A stretch of 64,000 nucleotides of DNA from Trogon surrucura (taxonomy: Eukaryota > Chordata > Aves > Trogoniformes > Trogonidae), in contig CM036657.1 in the NCBI GenBank assembly GCA_020746105.1, forward strand, positions 7,727,087-7,791,086, read 5' to 3'. This document shows, piece by piece, positions 30,734-39,830 of this stretch. The translations under genes were made by a program, and so were the position numbers. The notes beneath the pieces are model-generated. The model did not search any database and was not told where the DNA came from. It saw only the letters and a program-made list of their open reading frames with translations. Within the stretch, counting starts at the first letter, position 1, and the number at the start of each line of letters is the position of its first letter.

Positions 30734-31567
30734 TCATGATAAATGCTGATCAGTGGTTAATACCATTCCGAGTTGAGACAGCAAGTCTCTGCCTATCAGG
30801 CCTTGAAGAGTTGAAGGTAACTGCATTACATATGGCCGAAAGACTATTTGTTGTCCATCTTCAAAAACTATAGTCACAGGGTCTCTACTGGATTGAGGAG
30901 TTTTCATTCCTCCCACTCCCACAATTTGTGTCATGGGAGCCTGCAGGGGCCACGTGGGTGGCCAGTATGTTTGATTAATGATGGTGACATCCGCTCCGGT
31001 GTCAAGCATTGGTCTTAACTGAACTTGACTTTCCCCTCGTTGTAGGGTGACTCTTCTTTGTGGCTGGGAATTCATGTCTAGTGTCAAGAAGATGTCAAAT
31101 CCCGATGACCCAAAGCCGTCATCTCCTCTTTGCTTTTGTCCCTCTTTCGGATGTGACTGATGTGGATGGGCTGCTTCAAGGGCAACGATCTGGGCAATCT
31201 TGCTTCCTTTTGGAATGGTGACAGGTGGTTGTAATGCATAAGCCATAATCTTTATTTGACCTGTATAGCCGGCATCAATAACTCCCGGTAATACTACAAC
31301 TCCTTGTTTGCTGGTAGATGACCGTCCCAGCAGCAGCCCTCCAACAAAAGAGTCAGTTGAAAATAATGGGCCAAATGCAGTTGTCGGGATCAACGCTACT
31401 TGTCTGTCTTGCAGTGTAACTTCTACTGCGGTTGCCACATCCACGCCGAGGCTTCCCCAGGTAGCGGGTTTGTTTCGTTGTAGGAAACCGTCTGTGGCTT
31501 CGGTTGAGTTTGGGCACTGATTTGTGTCTTGGCGCGTGGCCCCTGCGCGCTGTGCTTGTAGTTTTCC
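30734..31567 (-). CDS. pro: ERV-B3 dUTPase-protease (open frame)
   Basis: Open on the minus strand after a -1 shift from gag (candidate site GGAAAAC at 31561-31567, the same as in B1). The dUTPase motifs GSLGVDVAT, LLGRSS, GVIDAGYTGQI, SKIAQI and GFGSSG are present; motif 3 reads GVIDAG where B1 and ERV-D have GVIDAD, which would remove a conserved Asp of that motif. Retropepsin has LDTGADVTII and GRDLLSQLG. The frame is intact while the neighbouring RT is deleted. Confidence 0.9.
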   Translation of the reverse strand, partial: GKLQAQRAGATRQDTNQCPNSTEATDGFLQRNKPATWGSLGVDVATAVEVTLQDRQVALIPTTAFGPLFSTDSFVGGLLLGRSSTSKQGVVVLPGVIDAGYTGQIKIMAYALQPPVTIPKGSKIAQIVALEAAHPHQSHPKEGQKQRGDDGFGSSGFDIFLTLDMNSQPQRRVTLQRGESQVQLRPMLDTGADVTIINQTYWPPTWPLQAPMTQIVGVGGMKTPQSSRDPVTIVFEDGQQIVFRPYVMQLPSTLQGLIGRDLLSQLGMVLTTDQHLS

Positions 31568-33654
31568 GACTTTCTGCATGCCACGGTAGCATGGGCGTCA
31601 CTGTTACATATGTGACACCATACAGTCTTTTGGCATGTTCTTCTCCAATGTCCGGATTCTCCGCAGCGAAAGCACAGTCCCGCTGCTGGCCCATTGGCTG
31701 CTTTTTTCTTCGGATTACCAAACCAGCTGGTTTTTCTTCCAGATAAAGCAGCTGCTATCACGTGTCCTTGCCTTTCAATGGCACCTTGCATGGCTGCAGT
31801 AAAGGCTGCAGCTTGGCTGCTTTGTTCTGCTCGTGATGCTCGTAATAACATTTCGTCCACTCCCGCGCCCTGTGGTAAGGTGGCCAAAATGGCTTTAGTA
31901 CTTGAATTGGAATTTTCAAAAGCAAGTGTACGGAACAAGTGTTCTTGCAATGGCTCAGTTAACTCGGTAGCGTCCTTTATGGCAGCAGACAATCGATCAA
32001 CAAATTGATTAAATGGCTCGGTCATCCCTTGTCGTACCGTTGCATACGGGGGTGATTTTTTCTTTTCTGGGACTGATAACAGGGCTTGATGAGCCAGAGT
32101 CTGAGAAACCTGATGTATGATTGTCGGATACGTCAGTTGGGTTGCAGTGGTGGCATAATTTCCGCTACCAGTCAACATATCTGCTTGTAGCCCATATAAA
32201 GGATCGTTAATTTCACGGTGTTTGTTGGCCTCTTCCAGAGCCAATCTTTTCCATTCTCTCTCCCACAGTAAATACTGTGATGGGCTTAATAATAACGAAG
32301 CAATATTAGTGCAGTCATTTGGGCACAATACGTCTGCTGTAAAAATGAATTGTATAATACTTCGTGCAGCTTCTGATCGGATGCCATGTGTGGTGACAGT
32401 CTGTTTCGCTTGCTGTAAGATCTTCCAATCATGTGGTTTCCAGGTCCCTTGTCCGTTATTAATAGTAACGGGACACGCAATCGAACTGGCTGCTTCCCAA
32501 TCTCCCTCTATTATGGCATCTCTGATGACACCGCTCCATCGCTGTTGCAGAGGATCCTTTATGGTTCGAGTCTGAAAGTCAGGCTTGAATGAGGGAGCTG
32601 ATGGTAGTGGGGGAGCTGAGGGTTCAACTGGTGGTACTATATGGGATAATGGTTGAATCTCTCGCGGGACCTTAGAAATGGTTTCTGGTTGCCTCCAAAG
32701 TGATGATGAGACTGGTTTAAGGGTTTCCTCTAATTCTTGCTGTCTAATTAATAATTCAGCGAGCTTGTTCAGGATCTCTTTCAGAGGTTCATTCAGATCT
32801 TCCTCTTTCTTGGTCCGAGGCCTCTCCATTCGCTGCATAACGTGATCATTACCTCTGACAGATTTGTCAGGACTCAGTTCTGATTCAGAATCCTCGTCGG
32901 AAAAGGGTATCAAAGGGTTAATTTTCGGGCGACAGTCGGCTCCGCCCTGTGCCTCCTCTTTCTGCTGGGCCGCGCCTCTCGAGTCCCGCGGCAGCGCCGC
33001 TTCCGGGTTTGGCTCAGTTCCAAGCGGCTTCTGTAACAAGTCTTTCAGAGAGGAGCACACCGGGGCCGCTGTACCCTTCATGGGGCGTGTCTGTCCTAGC
33101 CGAAAAAATGTCGCCAGTCGGGACGAGCAGGGGCTTTCTTCCTTTGCCTTTTTCCTTTCCTGCTCTCCCCCCAACGCTTCGATCGCCGCCGCGGCAACTT
33201 TATTTTCTGTTTGCATGATTTCTAGAGTGCGTGTTACGGTTTTCCAAACAGTTCCTAGTCCTTTCGCTTCTTTTCCTTCTTTTCCTCCCTCTAAAGTACA
33301 GTCCCACAATAGATTTCCTACTTCACGCCATTCCGTTGAGCTAAAGATTAACGACGGGTCGTTCATTTTCTCCCGCTTCCGAGCCCATTGGATCAGGGCC
33401 AATATATCTCGCTCCTTCACTTTTTCTCCTCTCTTAGAGAGTATATCAACAAGGAGGCGAGTTGCCGCGTCAGTTTCCATCGCGGTCTTACCTTGGCAGG
33501 GACTTGATCGGCTGCTCAAACTCTGGTGTCCGGTGCCCTTTTGGTCACACCTGGAATTCTCCTGCCTCCGGCTCTCCAGCTCCCAAATCGGCTCACGTCC
33601 GATGCTTTGGAGTCTTTCCATATTCAAGCAATCTGCATTTAAGCAATTCCCCAT
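31423..33654 (-). CDS. gag: ERV-B3 Gag polyprotein (open frame)
   Basis: A 743-codon open frame. The first ATG (33654) gives MGNCLNADC, with Gly2 suitable for N-myristoylation. A second ATG at 33480 (METDAATRLL) lies after a splice-donor-like site, so either may be the true start. Order: matrix, an acidic and proline-rich linker with two PSAP late-domain motifs, capsid with homology region (VRQGMTEPFNQFVDRL), and nucleocapsid with knuckles CFRCGESGHWRRTC and CHICNSDAHATVAC. It would assemble virions and bind genomic RNA. This is the only ERV-B gag here without a break, so it could still be translated if transcribed. Confidence 0.92.
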   Translation of the reverse strand: MGNCLNADCLNMERLQSIGREPIWELESRRQENSRCDQKGTGHQSLSSRSSPCQGKTAMETDAATRLLVDILSKRGEKVKERDILALIQWARKREKMNDPSLIFSSTEWREVGNLLWDCTLEGGKEGKEAKGLGTVWKTVTRTLEIMQTENKVAAAAIEALGGEQERKKAKEESPCSSRLATFFRLGQTRPMKGTAAPVCSSLKDLLQKPLGTEPNPEAALPRDSRGAAQQKEEAQGGADCRPKINPLIPFSDEDSESELSPDKSVRGNDHVMQRMERPRTKKEEDLNEPLKEILNKLAELLIRQQELEETLKPVSSSLWRQPETISKVPREIQPLSHIVPPVEPSAPPLPSAPSFKPDFQTRTIKDPLQQRWSGVIRDAIIEGDWEAASSIACPVTINNGQGTWKPHDWKILQQAKQTVTTHGIRSEAARSIIQFIFTADVLCPNDCTNIASLLLSPSQYLLWEREWKRLALEEANKHREINDPLYGLQADMLTGSGNYATTATQLTYPTIIHQVSQTLAHQALLSVPEKKKSPPYATVRQGMTEPFNQFVDRLSAAIKDATELTEPLQEHLFRTLAFENSNSSTKAILATLPQGAGVDEMLLRASRAEQSSQAAAFTAAMQGAIERQGHVIAAALSGRKTSWFGNPKKKAANGPAAGLCFRCGESGHWRRTCQKTVWCHICNSDAHATVACRKSENYKHSAQGPRAKTQISAQTQPKPQTVSYNETNPLPGEASAWMWQPQ

Positions 33655-33657
33655 TTT

Positions 33658-33675
33658 CAGCCTGTTCGGGTGCCA
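33658..33675 (-). promoter_or_regulatory. ERV-B3 primer binding site, tRNA-Lys type
   Basis: TGGCACCCGAACAGG on the minus strand, then diverging from the Lys3 site in the last bases. Confidence 0.85.
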
Positions 33676-33677
33676 GA

Positions 33678-34054
33678 TGAAGAGGGTCCTGTCGGAGAGC
33701 CGGTCAAGACAATGACAAATCTCACTGATATGGCTACAAGTAGTTCTCCCTTTATTGCTCCGGACAGCTCAAGATATACAGTTCAGCAGTGTCCCCGCGC
33801 CTGCCCCTTCACCGAGTTGGTCAGTTACAGGTTCACACGCGCCAGCGTTTTATTGGGTAGTGCCATTCCACTATGCAAGCGGCTCTCACCCCCCCTTTCT
33901 CCCCCTGGCAAGGCTCTTCACAAAACAGATAAAACCTCCTCCTCCCTGTGTTCCAAGGCAGCTTCAAGGACAGAGCCTCTGTTTAGGCCTAAGCTGGGTT
34001 GTCCACACTTTTAAAGTTATACCGCACCTCTGCTCCACAAGAAATTCCTCTACA
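33678..34054 (-). repeat. ERV-B3 5' LTR
   Basis: 377 bp, alignable base for base with 29021-29397 apart from about eight substitutions. Abuts the GAATTC duplication at 34055. Confidence 0.95.
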
Positions 34055-34060
34055 GAATTC

Positions 34061-34276
34061 AACGGAGCAAACAGCACCAGATGTTCCCGCATTCAATGTT
34101 ATGTAAGGTTGATTATTTAATAGTATAAATGCTGGACCCTCTTGCAGCGACTTCGGAAACCTCACCTACGAGTGGACGCACTGCGTAGGACTTCCCAATT
34201 GTCGGGAGGGTTCTCCAGAAACCTCGCTGCAACAGGGGCTCCCCAGCGACTGTGGGTCTGGATGATTTAGGGTGAT
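34061..34276 (+). repeat. LTR-like segment K in ERV-B2, right part
   Basis: Continues 28853-29020 after the ERV-B3 insertion. Contains a TATA-like AGTATAAATGCTGG (about 34121-34134) and R-like sequence up to the env transmembrane frame. Confidence 0.75.
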
Positions 34277-34278
34277 GG

Positions 34279-34657
34279 GTGTGAGAACTTTGATGGGATG
34301 TGTTGTATGGATCTTGAAAATCATTCAAAATCCATTCATAAGAAAATTCAAAAATTGCAAGAGCATTCAAAACAGATCACTCAAGTTGTTGGGTTGTTCG
34401 GTTTAGATGGATTATTGAAATGGAGTGGTTTGACAGGATGGATTAAGAGTTTAGTTAAGACGTTTTTGGTTATTGCAGTTTTAATTGTTATAGGCTTAGT
34501 TATGTTTAGTTGTTTGATAAGTGTAATCAAGAAAATGATAAGCAAGCTAGCGGACGAAGCGTGGGTTGTCCAAAAAGAAAAAGGGGGATATGTAGAGGAA
34601 TTTCTTGTGGAGCAGAGGCGCGGTATCCCTTTAAAGGTTTTGGACAACCCAGCTTAG
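34279..34657 (+). pseudogene. env: ERV-B2 transmembrane Env
   Basis: The most complete ERV-B transmembrane sequence here. It reads GCENFDGMCC, a CX6CC motif of the kind that covalently links to the surface subunit in alpha- and gammaretroviruses. An amphipathic stretch (HSKSIHKKIQKLQEHSKQI) and a membrane span (FLVIAVLIVIGLVMFSC) follow, then a tail that continues through the LTR boundary to the stop at 34655-34657. An in-frame TAG lies just before GDGCENF and the fusion peptide and first heptad repeat are missing, so it is a fragment. The overlap with the 3' LTR recurs in ERV-D. Confidence 0.85.
34572..34588 (+). promoter_or_regulatory. ERV-B2 polypurine tract
   Basis: AAAAAGAAAAAGGGGG, three bases before the 3' LTR. 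It also encodes part of the Env tail (QKEKGGY). Confidence 0.9.
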
Positions 34658-34965
34658 GCCTAAATAAAGGCTCTGTCCTTGGAGCTGCCTTGGGGCACGG
34701 AGAGGAGGAGGTGCATCTGTTTTGTGAAGAGCCTTGCCGGGGGAGGGGGAGGGGGGCGAGAGCCGCCTGCATAGTTGAATGGCACTACCCAATAAAACGC
34801 TGGCGCGTGTAAACCTGTAACTGACCAACTCTGTTAAGGGGCAGGCGCAGGGACACTGCTTAACTGTATATATTGAGCTGTCCGGAGCAATAAAGGGAGG
34901 ACAACTTGTAGCCATATTGGTGTGATTGTCGTTACTTGGCCGACTCTCCGAAGGGACCCTCTTCA
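34591..34965 (+). repeat. ERV-B2 3' LTR
   Basis: TGTAGAGGAATTTC to CCCTCTTCA. TATA-like GTATATATT at 34866-34874. AATAAA occurs three times (34663-34668, 34791-34796, 34889-34894); only the last stands in the normal R position. Confidence 0.93.
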
Positions 34966-35027
34966 TCCATTCCATTCCATTCCATTCCATTCCATTCCAT
35001 TCCATTCCGTTCCATTCCATTCCATAT
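34966..35027 (+). repeat. (TTCCA)n microsatellite
   Basis: About eleven TTCCA units with one variant, continuing the short TTCCATTCCATTCAATT on the other side of ERV-B2 (26766-26782). It is an expansion inside LTR E. Confidence 0.95.
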
Positions 35028-35170
35028 ACGTCAAACTCCATCACATCTTCCATCATTGATTCCGATCCTGAATTCCTGAATCCAGCTCCCATCTGCCGCT
35101 GAGCCTGGGTGCTGCCTTCTCCGCAGCATCACTGGTGATTGTTGTCAAGAGGCGGGAGGAATTGGGTTCA

Positions 35171-35293
35171 ATATCACAGAATCACAGAATCACAGAATCA
35201 CAGAATGTTAGAGGTTGGAAGGGACCTTAAAGATCATCTAGTCCAACCCCCCTGCTGGAACAGGATCACCTACAGTAGAGCGCACAGGAACGA
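35171..35293 (-). mobile_element. CR1 3'-end fragment inside LTR E
   Basis: Four ATCACAGA units followed by GTTAGAGGTTGGAAGGGACC and AGATCATCTAGTCCAA, the avian CR1 3' terminus in minus orientation. LTR E sequence resumes at about 35294. Confidence 0.9.
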
Positions 35294-35504
35294 ATTTGTA
35301 TATATTTGTATATAGTTAATGATTTTTATTATTTCCTTATTAGTGCTATTATTGTTTTATTAAAGCTGTTTAGTTTTCTTTTTCCAGTCCGTAAGTCTCT
35401 CTGCGTTATTCCATTTTCCTTCCCATTTTGGGGAGGGAGAGGGGGTTAGAGATCATCTGTCAGCATTCAGTGGCCGGCCCAACCCTAACCCTTGACATAT
35501 TTAT

Positions 35505-35522
35505 TGGCACCCAATGTGGGGC
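35505..35522 (+). promoter_or_regulatory. Primer binding site after LTR E, tRNA-Lys1,2 type
   Basis: TGGCACCCAATGTGGGGC is two bases from the Lys1,2 primer site. It shows that this LTR was once the 5' LTR of a provirus. The sequence after it is an inverted LTR E fragment, so the interior is gone. Confidence 0.8.
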
Positions 35523-35529
35523 ACAAACC

Positions 35530-35705
35530 CAGGCAGTGACTGTAAACATCAGGTGTTATCATTTCTAGTAGCAGACACTGTCTGCAAAAACATGCTGTTG
35601 ACTTCAGAAAGTGCAACCTCTGAGAAGTGACTGAACTGAAAATTAAAAATCAGTGAACAGAATTGGTTCTGTTTAGCTCAAATCAGGACACAGCTCCACT
35701 TTTTT
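35530..35705 (-). repeat. Inverted fragment of LTR E
   Basis: Matches the start of LTR E in reverse orientation (TGTAAACATCAGGTGTTA, GTCTGCAAAAACATGCTG and AACAGAATTGGTTCTGTTTA are shared with 62320-62470). Its presence next to the primer site indicates rearrangement after insertion. Confidence 0.75.
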
Positions 35706-35840
35706 ATTTATTTATTTTTTTAAAATTATAAGTTCAATTTGGGAAGCAATCAAGATAATGACTTATTTAATGCTCATTGACTATGAAAACATGAGGGAGT
35801 CTAAAATAATAATAATAAAAATCCCTCAAAACTACCAAAG

Positions 35841-36655
35841 TGTACTGGGTTCAGCTAGCATAGGGTTAATTTTTGCTGGAGGCTGAGAGGGTCGCTGAAC
35901 CAAACTAGTCACTAGCCAAGGAGATATTCGATACCATCATGACCATGCTCAGGGTATATAGAGGGAGCTGGTCGGGCAGGGATCTCTTTCTTGCAGTCTC
36001 TCCATCTGAGAACTCGTGCCGCTGGGTTCTGGGTGGGGAGACATCCGCGTTACATATTGATCGCATTATATCTGGTTAAACAGTACCGTTATTTCGCTGT
36101 TATTGTTATCATTTATGTTTCATCATTAAACTGTTTTTATCTCAACCCCACGAGGCTCTGCCTACCGCTCCTTCCGGGCTCTCCTACTCACTCCCAGTAG
36201 GGGGGAGTGAGTGAGGGAGCGACCCTGTGGTTCCTCTGCGAAGAAGGGTCCCTTCGGAGAGCCGGCCAAGTTAACGACCATCCCACCGATATGGCTACAA
36301 GTCGTCCTCCCTTTATTGCTCCGGACAGCTCAATATATACAGTTAAGCAGTGTCCATGCGCCTGCCCCTTCACAGAGTTGGTCAGTTACAGGTTTACACG
36401 CGCCAGCATTTTATTGCATAGTGCCATTCAACTATGCAGGCGGCTCTCACCCCGCCTCTCCCCCCCGGCAAGGCTCTTCACAAAACAGATGCACCTCCTC
36501 CTCTCCGTGCCCCAAGGCAGCTCCAAGGACAGAGCCTTTATTTAGGCCTAAGCTGGGTTGTCCAAACCTTTAAAGGGATACCGCGCCTCTGCTCCACAAG
36601 AAATTCCCCTGCACCTCTGTCTCTCCCTGTCGGGCAGTCGGCTTGGACCACGACA
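35841..36655 (+). repeat. Solo LTR I with LTR B5 inside
   Basis: TGTACTGGGTTCAGC to GACCACGACA, flanked by the 5-bp duplication CAAAG (35836-35840 and 36656-36660). TATA-like GGTATATAGAGG near 35955. Interrupted by a solo ERV-B LTR with its own duplication; without it LTR I is about 434 bp. Confidence 0.9.
36239..36613 (-). repeat. Solo LTR B5 (ERV-B family) inside LTR I
   Basis: 375 bp, same family as the B1-B4 LTRs, flanked by CCTCTG (36233-36238 and 36614-36619). The U5 end reads CG instead of CA on the minus strand, as in B4. A solo LTR arises by recombination between the two LTRs of a provirus. Confidence 0.92.
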
Positions 36656-36660
36656 CAAAG

Positions 36661-37304
36661 GAAGTTTTGGATTGACTCAAAGGTATTTTTAGGCCTGTCT
36701 TATGTATATCTGGAAAAAAATGAAATGACACTTGGTTACCTGTAGACCTCAAACTCTGAAAAGACCCATCAGGATAAATTTTATAAGCAGAAAAACACCC
36801 ATTCCTTTGAGTGGTCTCCTTGTAGGACATGTGTGCATAAATCATTGTGGATTAGTGTTGACGTGAAAGGCTTTCTTTCCTATGGCTTTGTCTTCTAGAT
36901 CTTTTTCTTAAAAAGAATCTCCTCTCTCTGACTCTGCTGTGTGTCAGGGATTTCATACAAAGTAGATAATATGAAAAGGGAAATTTCCTTCTCTTTGTTC
37001 TTTTCATTTAAAAAATACTATGGCATTCATAAAGTTGGTTTGGTTCCTTCAATGGACCTGAGATGAGTTTCTTATTTGTATCTAACAATCTGTACATAAC
37101 CTTGACTGCATGAGACAGGCAGATGTTTCATAATGAAGGCCATGAGCCTGTTATTTTTATATAAATAGCATACTGAGCTAAGTATGTATATAAGTCTTTC
37201 TAGGTTCAAGGTATGGATTAACGTTATACAGAATTATTGAGTGATTTGTAAGTTAATGTGAAAGAGAAAATGTATCTTGCAAGACCCCCAGTAAAACACT
37301 TGTA
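36661..37304. other. Non-coding spacer
   Basis: AT-rich sequence with no gene, LTR or CR1 that I recognise. Confidence 0.55.
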
Positions 37305-37309
37305 ACACT

Positions 37310-37830
37310 TGTGGCAGATGCATCCCCCTAGCCTGGGCTGCCTCCCCTCACAGCGGTTGCCAGGCAGATTTCAGAGAAACTGCTAAAAGTTTCTGAAAGT
37401 TTCTGGCTAGTTTGGGCCTAGCCCCCCAGCCTAGGTGTACACCCAAGAAGTTGGCTGGCAGCCAATGGGAGGTCAGTATGAGTTTGATTGACCACAGATC
37501 AGATTGGACTGAGCTTTAAAATGGAGTCCTGCCAGGGGTGTATTGGAGCATGTCTCTTTGGAGCAGTAGGTCCTGCAGTTGGAGCACAGCCTCCCCCTTG
37601 GTTTGGGACACCAGCCAAGGTAACTCCTTGAGGTTGAGAGTCCTCATCTTTATATGGGTGAGTGTGTGTGCAATCTGGATCGTTATTCTAAGCTTAAGGG
37701 TTGGGTGTAGTGTAGTAATTGCTCTTCTCAGCCGATACCAGAACTTGTATATTTGTGGGAACTTCCATTTGTAAATAAATTCAGTTTAATTGCATTTGTG
37801 TATTAACTGACAATGGGAGCACTTCTCACA
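37310..37830 (+). repeat. Solo LTR F
   Basis: 521 bp, TGTGGCAGATGC to ACTTCTCACA, flanked by ACACT (37305-37309 and 37831-37835). TTTAAAATGG near 37516 may be the TATA box and AATAAA is at 37774-37779. A 5-bp duplication fits several ERV classes. Confidence 0.88.
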
Positions 37831-37941
37831 ACACTTTATATGATTCAAAGATACAAACAGATCATGAACAATAATTATTTCCAACTGGTTTAATTATTCA
37901 AATCCGACTAGTTTCCATATGTGTTTTAGCTTCTCAGCTGT

Positions 37942-39007
37942 TGTACTGGGTTTGCCTAGACAGGTGGGGGCTGGGGCGGGGGGCTGTAGAAGCAGCTTCT
38001 ACAAGAAGCTGCTAGAAGCTTCCCCAAGGTCCAACAGAGCCAACGCCAGCCGGCTCCAAAGCCTGTCAGTGATGGTGGTAATGCCTCTATGAAAACATAT
38101 TTAAGAAGTGAGGAAAAAGTACTGCACCACAACATCTGGCAGAGAGAGAGGGAGGGGTGACAATATGTGAAGACACCCAGGTCAGTGAAGAAGGAGGGAG
38201 GATGTGCTCCAGGCACCGGAGCAGAGATTCCTCTGAGCCATGGTGAAGACCATGGTGAGGCAGGCCGTCCCCCTGCAGCCCATGGAGATGACAGGGGTGC
38301 AGGTGTCCACCTGTAGCCCGTGGAGGACCCCATATCGGAGCAGGTGGATGCCTGAAGAAGGCTGCGACCCTGTGGGAAGCCCACACTGGAGCAGGTCGCT
38401 GCCAGAATCGGTAGCCCGTGGAGAGAGAGAGAGAGAAGCCCATGCCAGAGCAGGTTTGCTGACAGGACTTTGTGACCTCATGGGGGACTCGTGCTGGAGC
38501 AGTTTCCCCTGAAGGGCTGCACCCCATGGAGAGGACTCACGCTGGGGCAGTTTGTCAAGAACTGTCTCTCGTGAGAAGGACTCATGTTGGAGAAAGTTTG
38601 TGAAGAATCATCTCCCATGAGAGGGACCCCACATTGGAGCAGAGGAAGAGTGAGGAGTCCTCCCCTGGATGAAGAAGGAGCGGTGGAGACAACATCGGAT
38701 GAACTGACCACAAGGAGGAAGTGGAGTAGTTGGGAGTAAAGTTAAGCCCGGGAAGAAGGGAGGGGTGGGGGGAAGGTGTTATTTTAAAGATCTGCTTTCA
38801 TTTCTCATTACTCTGATTCGATTGTTAATATATTTAATTTCCCCAAGTCGAGTCTGTTTTGCCCAGGACAGCTGCGAGTGATCCCTTGTGCTTATTTTGG
38901 CCCATGGGCCCTTTGTTATATTTTCTTCCCCTGTCTAGCTGAGAAGGGGGGAGTGATAGAGTGGCTGTGGTGGGCACTTGGACGTCAGCCAGTATCAAAC
39001 CACTACA
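37942..39007 (+). repeat. Solo LTR H1
   Basis: 1,066 bp, TGTACTGGGTTTGCC to CCACTACA, flanked by GCTGT (37937-37941 and 39008-39012). Related along its length to LTR H2 in ERV-B1 pol (10063-11246). TATA-like ACATATTTAAGAAG near 38096. The open frames in it are chance products. Confidence 0.92.
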
Positions 39008-39012
39008 GCTGT

Positions 39013-39265
39013 CTAGCACAATTCTGAGCTTTACATAGAGGATATCTATGTATCTATATATGTATCTACCTGTCTATCTGTCCAGCTGTCTAGCTCTCTA
39101 GCTGGCTATTATCTGTCTAGCTATTTATATATACACCCATAAACTCTTAGACATACAATTCATTGTATCCCACTACAACATAAGCAGTGTGAACGTATTT
39201 CAGTCCTCCCATTTTTTGCTCAAGATTTGTAAATCCAACTGTTTGAAAATTCACCCCAAAATAGA
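39013..39265. other. Spacer with degenerate TATC/CTAT repeats
   Basis: 39045-39135 is an imperfect tetranucleotide array (TATCTATATATG, CTGTCTATCTGTC and similar units). The remainder is unremarkable. Confidence 0.7.
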
Positions 39266-39271
39266 AATAGC

Positions 39272-39673
39272 TGTTGCTGGCCTTGCTGGCGCTATAGCAT
39301 TGCAGCCTGTGTTTAAGAAAATACCTTAGATCCTTTGACCATTAAGGTCAGTCTGCCCTTGATGTGCTTCCTTGAAGCAAAACAAAGTCATAAATCTTTC
39401 CGGTTTGTCATTGAGAACAAAGGCACTGGACATCTGGAGATGCAACATCCTGATAGATTAACTATAGGTATATTAGATGTAACCGCACCAATCAGTAACT
39501 GTTGTAGTAGCTAGAATGTAATAATAACCAATGAGATAACAGAAAATGTAATGTACTGAGAGTTGAAAGAGTATAAATGCTTGGTAGAAAAGAATAAAGT
39601 TGAATCTGTTTGTTCACGCTCATATTGAGTTGTTGCCTGCAGTTCCTGTTTCTCCAGCATGAGGCTCCCCGCA
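39272..39673 (+). repeat. ERV-D 5' LTR
   Basis: 402 bp, TGTTGCTGG to CTCCCCGCA. CCAAT is present at 39528-39532, the TATA box GTATAAATGC at 39571-39580 and AATAAA at 39593-39598. The close spacing of TATA and AATAAA implies a very short R region, as in alpharetroviruses. Confidence 0.95.
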
Positions 39674-39676
39674 TCT

Positions 39677-39694
39677 TGGTGACCCTGACGTGAT
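39677..39694 (+). promoter_or_regulatory. ERV-D primer binding site, tRNA-Trp type
   Basis: TGGTGACCCTGACGTGAT, three bases after the LTR, is one base from the tRNA-Trp primer site used by avian alpharetroviruses. Confidence 0.93.
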
Positions 39695-39783
39695 CCTGCG
39701 GGACCTGCCGTCCGACGAAGGAGAACGTAAGAAACCCGTGGCGGTTGCGACCGGGCGTTCGAGAGAGACGCGAGTGGCCACTG

Positions 39784-39796
39784 ATGACCGGTGAGT
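39784..39796 (+). promoter_or_regulatory. Candidate splice donor in ERV-D leader
   Basis: CCG/GTGAGT (cut after 39790) fits the donor consensus. An ATG at 39784 lies just before it, so spliced messages might borrow that start. The donor is 40 bases upstream of the gag ATG. Confidence 0.6.
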
Positions 39797-39830
39797 CGGA
39801 GCTCACAATACGAGCTGTTTTGTGCACGGG

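Larger units (their letters stand above)
29021..34054 (-). mobile_element. ERV-B3: ERV-B provirus inside ERV-B2
   Basis: Minus-strand provirus of 5,034 bp with two 377-bp LTRs (29021-29397 and 33678-34054). It is flanked by GAATTC at 29015-29020 and 34055-34060, a perfect 6-bp duplication of ERV-B2 sequence. Gag and pro are open. RT, integrase and Env surface are deleted. LTRs differ at about eight positions (around 2%), so it is a fairly recent insertion, yet it could not have copied itself without help. Confidence 0.96.
26783..34965 (+). mobile_element. ERV-B2: deleted ERV-B provirus, host of ERV-B3
   Basis: LTRs at 26783-27179 and 34591-34965, with 6-bp flanks TCAATT (26777-26782) and TCCATT (34966-34971) that differ at one base, in a TTCCA-repeat context. 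Interior: Lys primer site, splice donor, broken gag, env surface-like piece, segment K, transmembrane Env and purine tract; no pro or pol. ERV-B3 (29021-34054) lies inside segment K with GAATTC on both sides. Removing B3 leaves an element of about 3.1 kb, clearly non-autonomous. Confidence 0.92.
25220..35497 (+). mobile_element. LTR family E, split into pieces by nested insertions
   Basis: Comparison with the minus-strand copy at 61694-62482 shows one plus-strand LTR in three main pieces: 25220-25315, 26534-26782 and 34966-35497. The first break is a CR1, the second is ERV-B2, and a small CR1 piece sits at 35171-35293. The last part has the A/T-rich R region (TATTAAAGCTGTTTAG near 35360) and CCCTTGACA at its end. 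A Lys1,2-type primer site follows at 35505. Confidence 0.82.

Noticed and set aside
39045-39135. TATC/CTAT array considered as a tandem satellite
   Set aside because: Too short and degenerate to be more than a decayed microsatellite.
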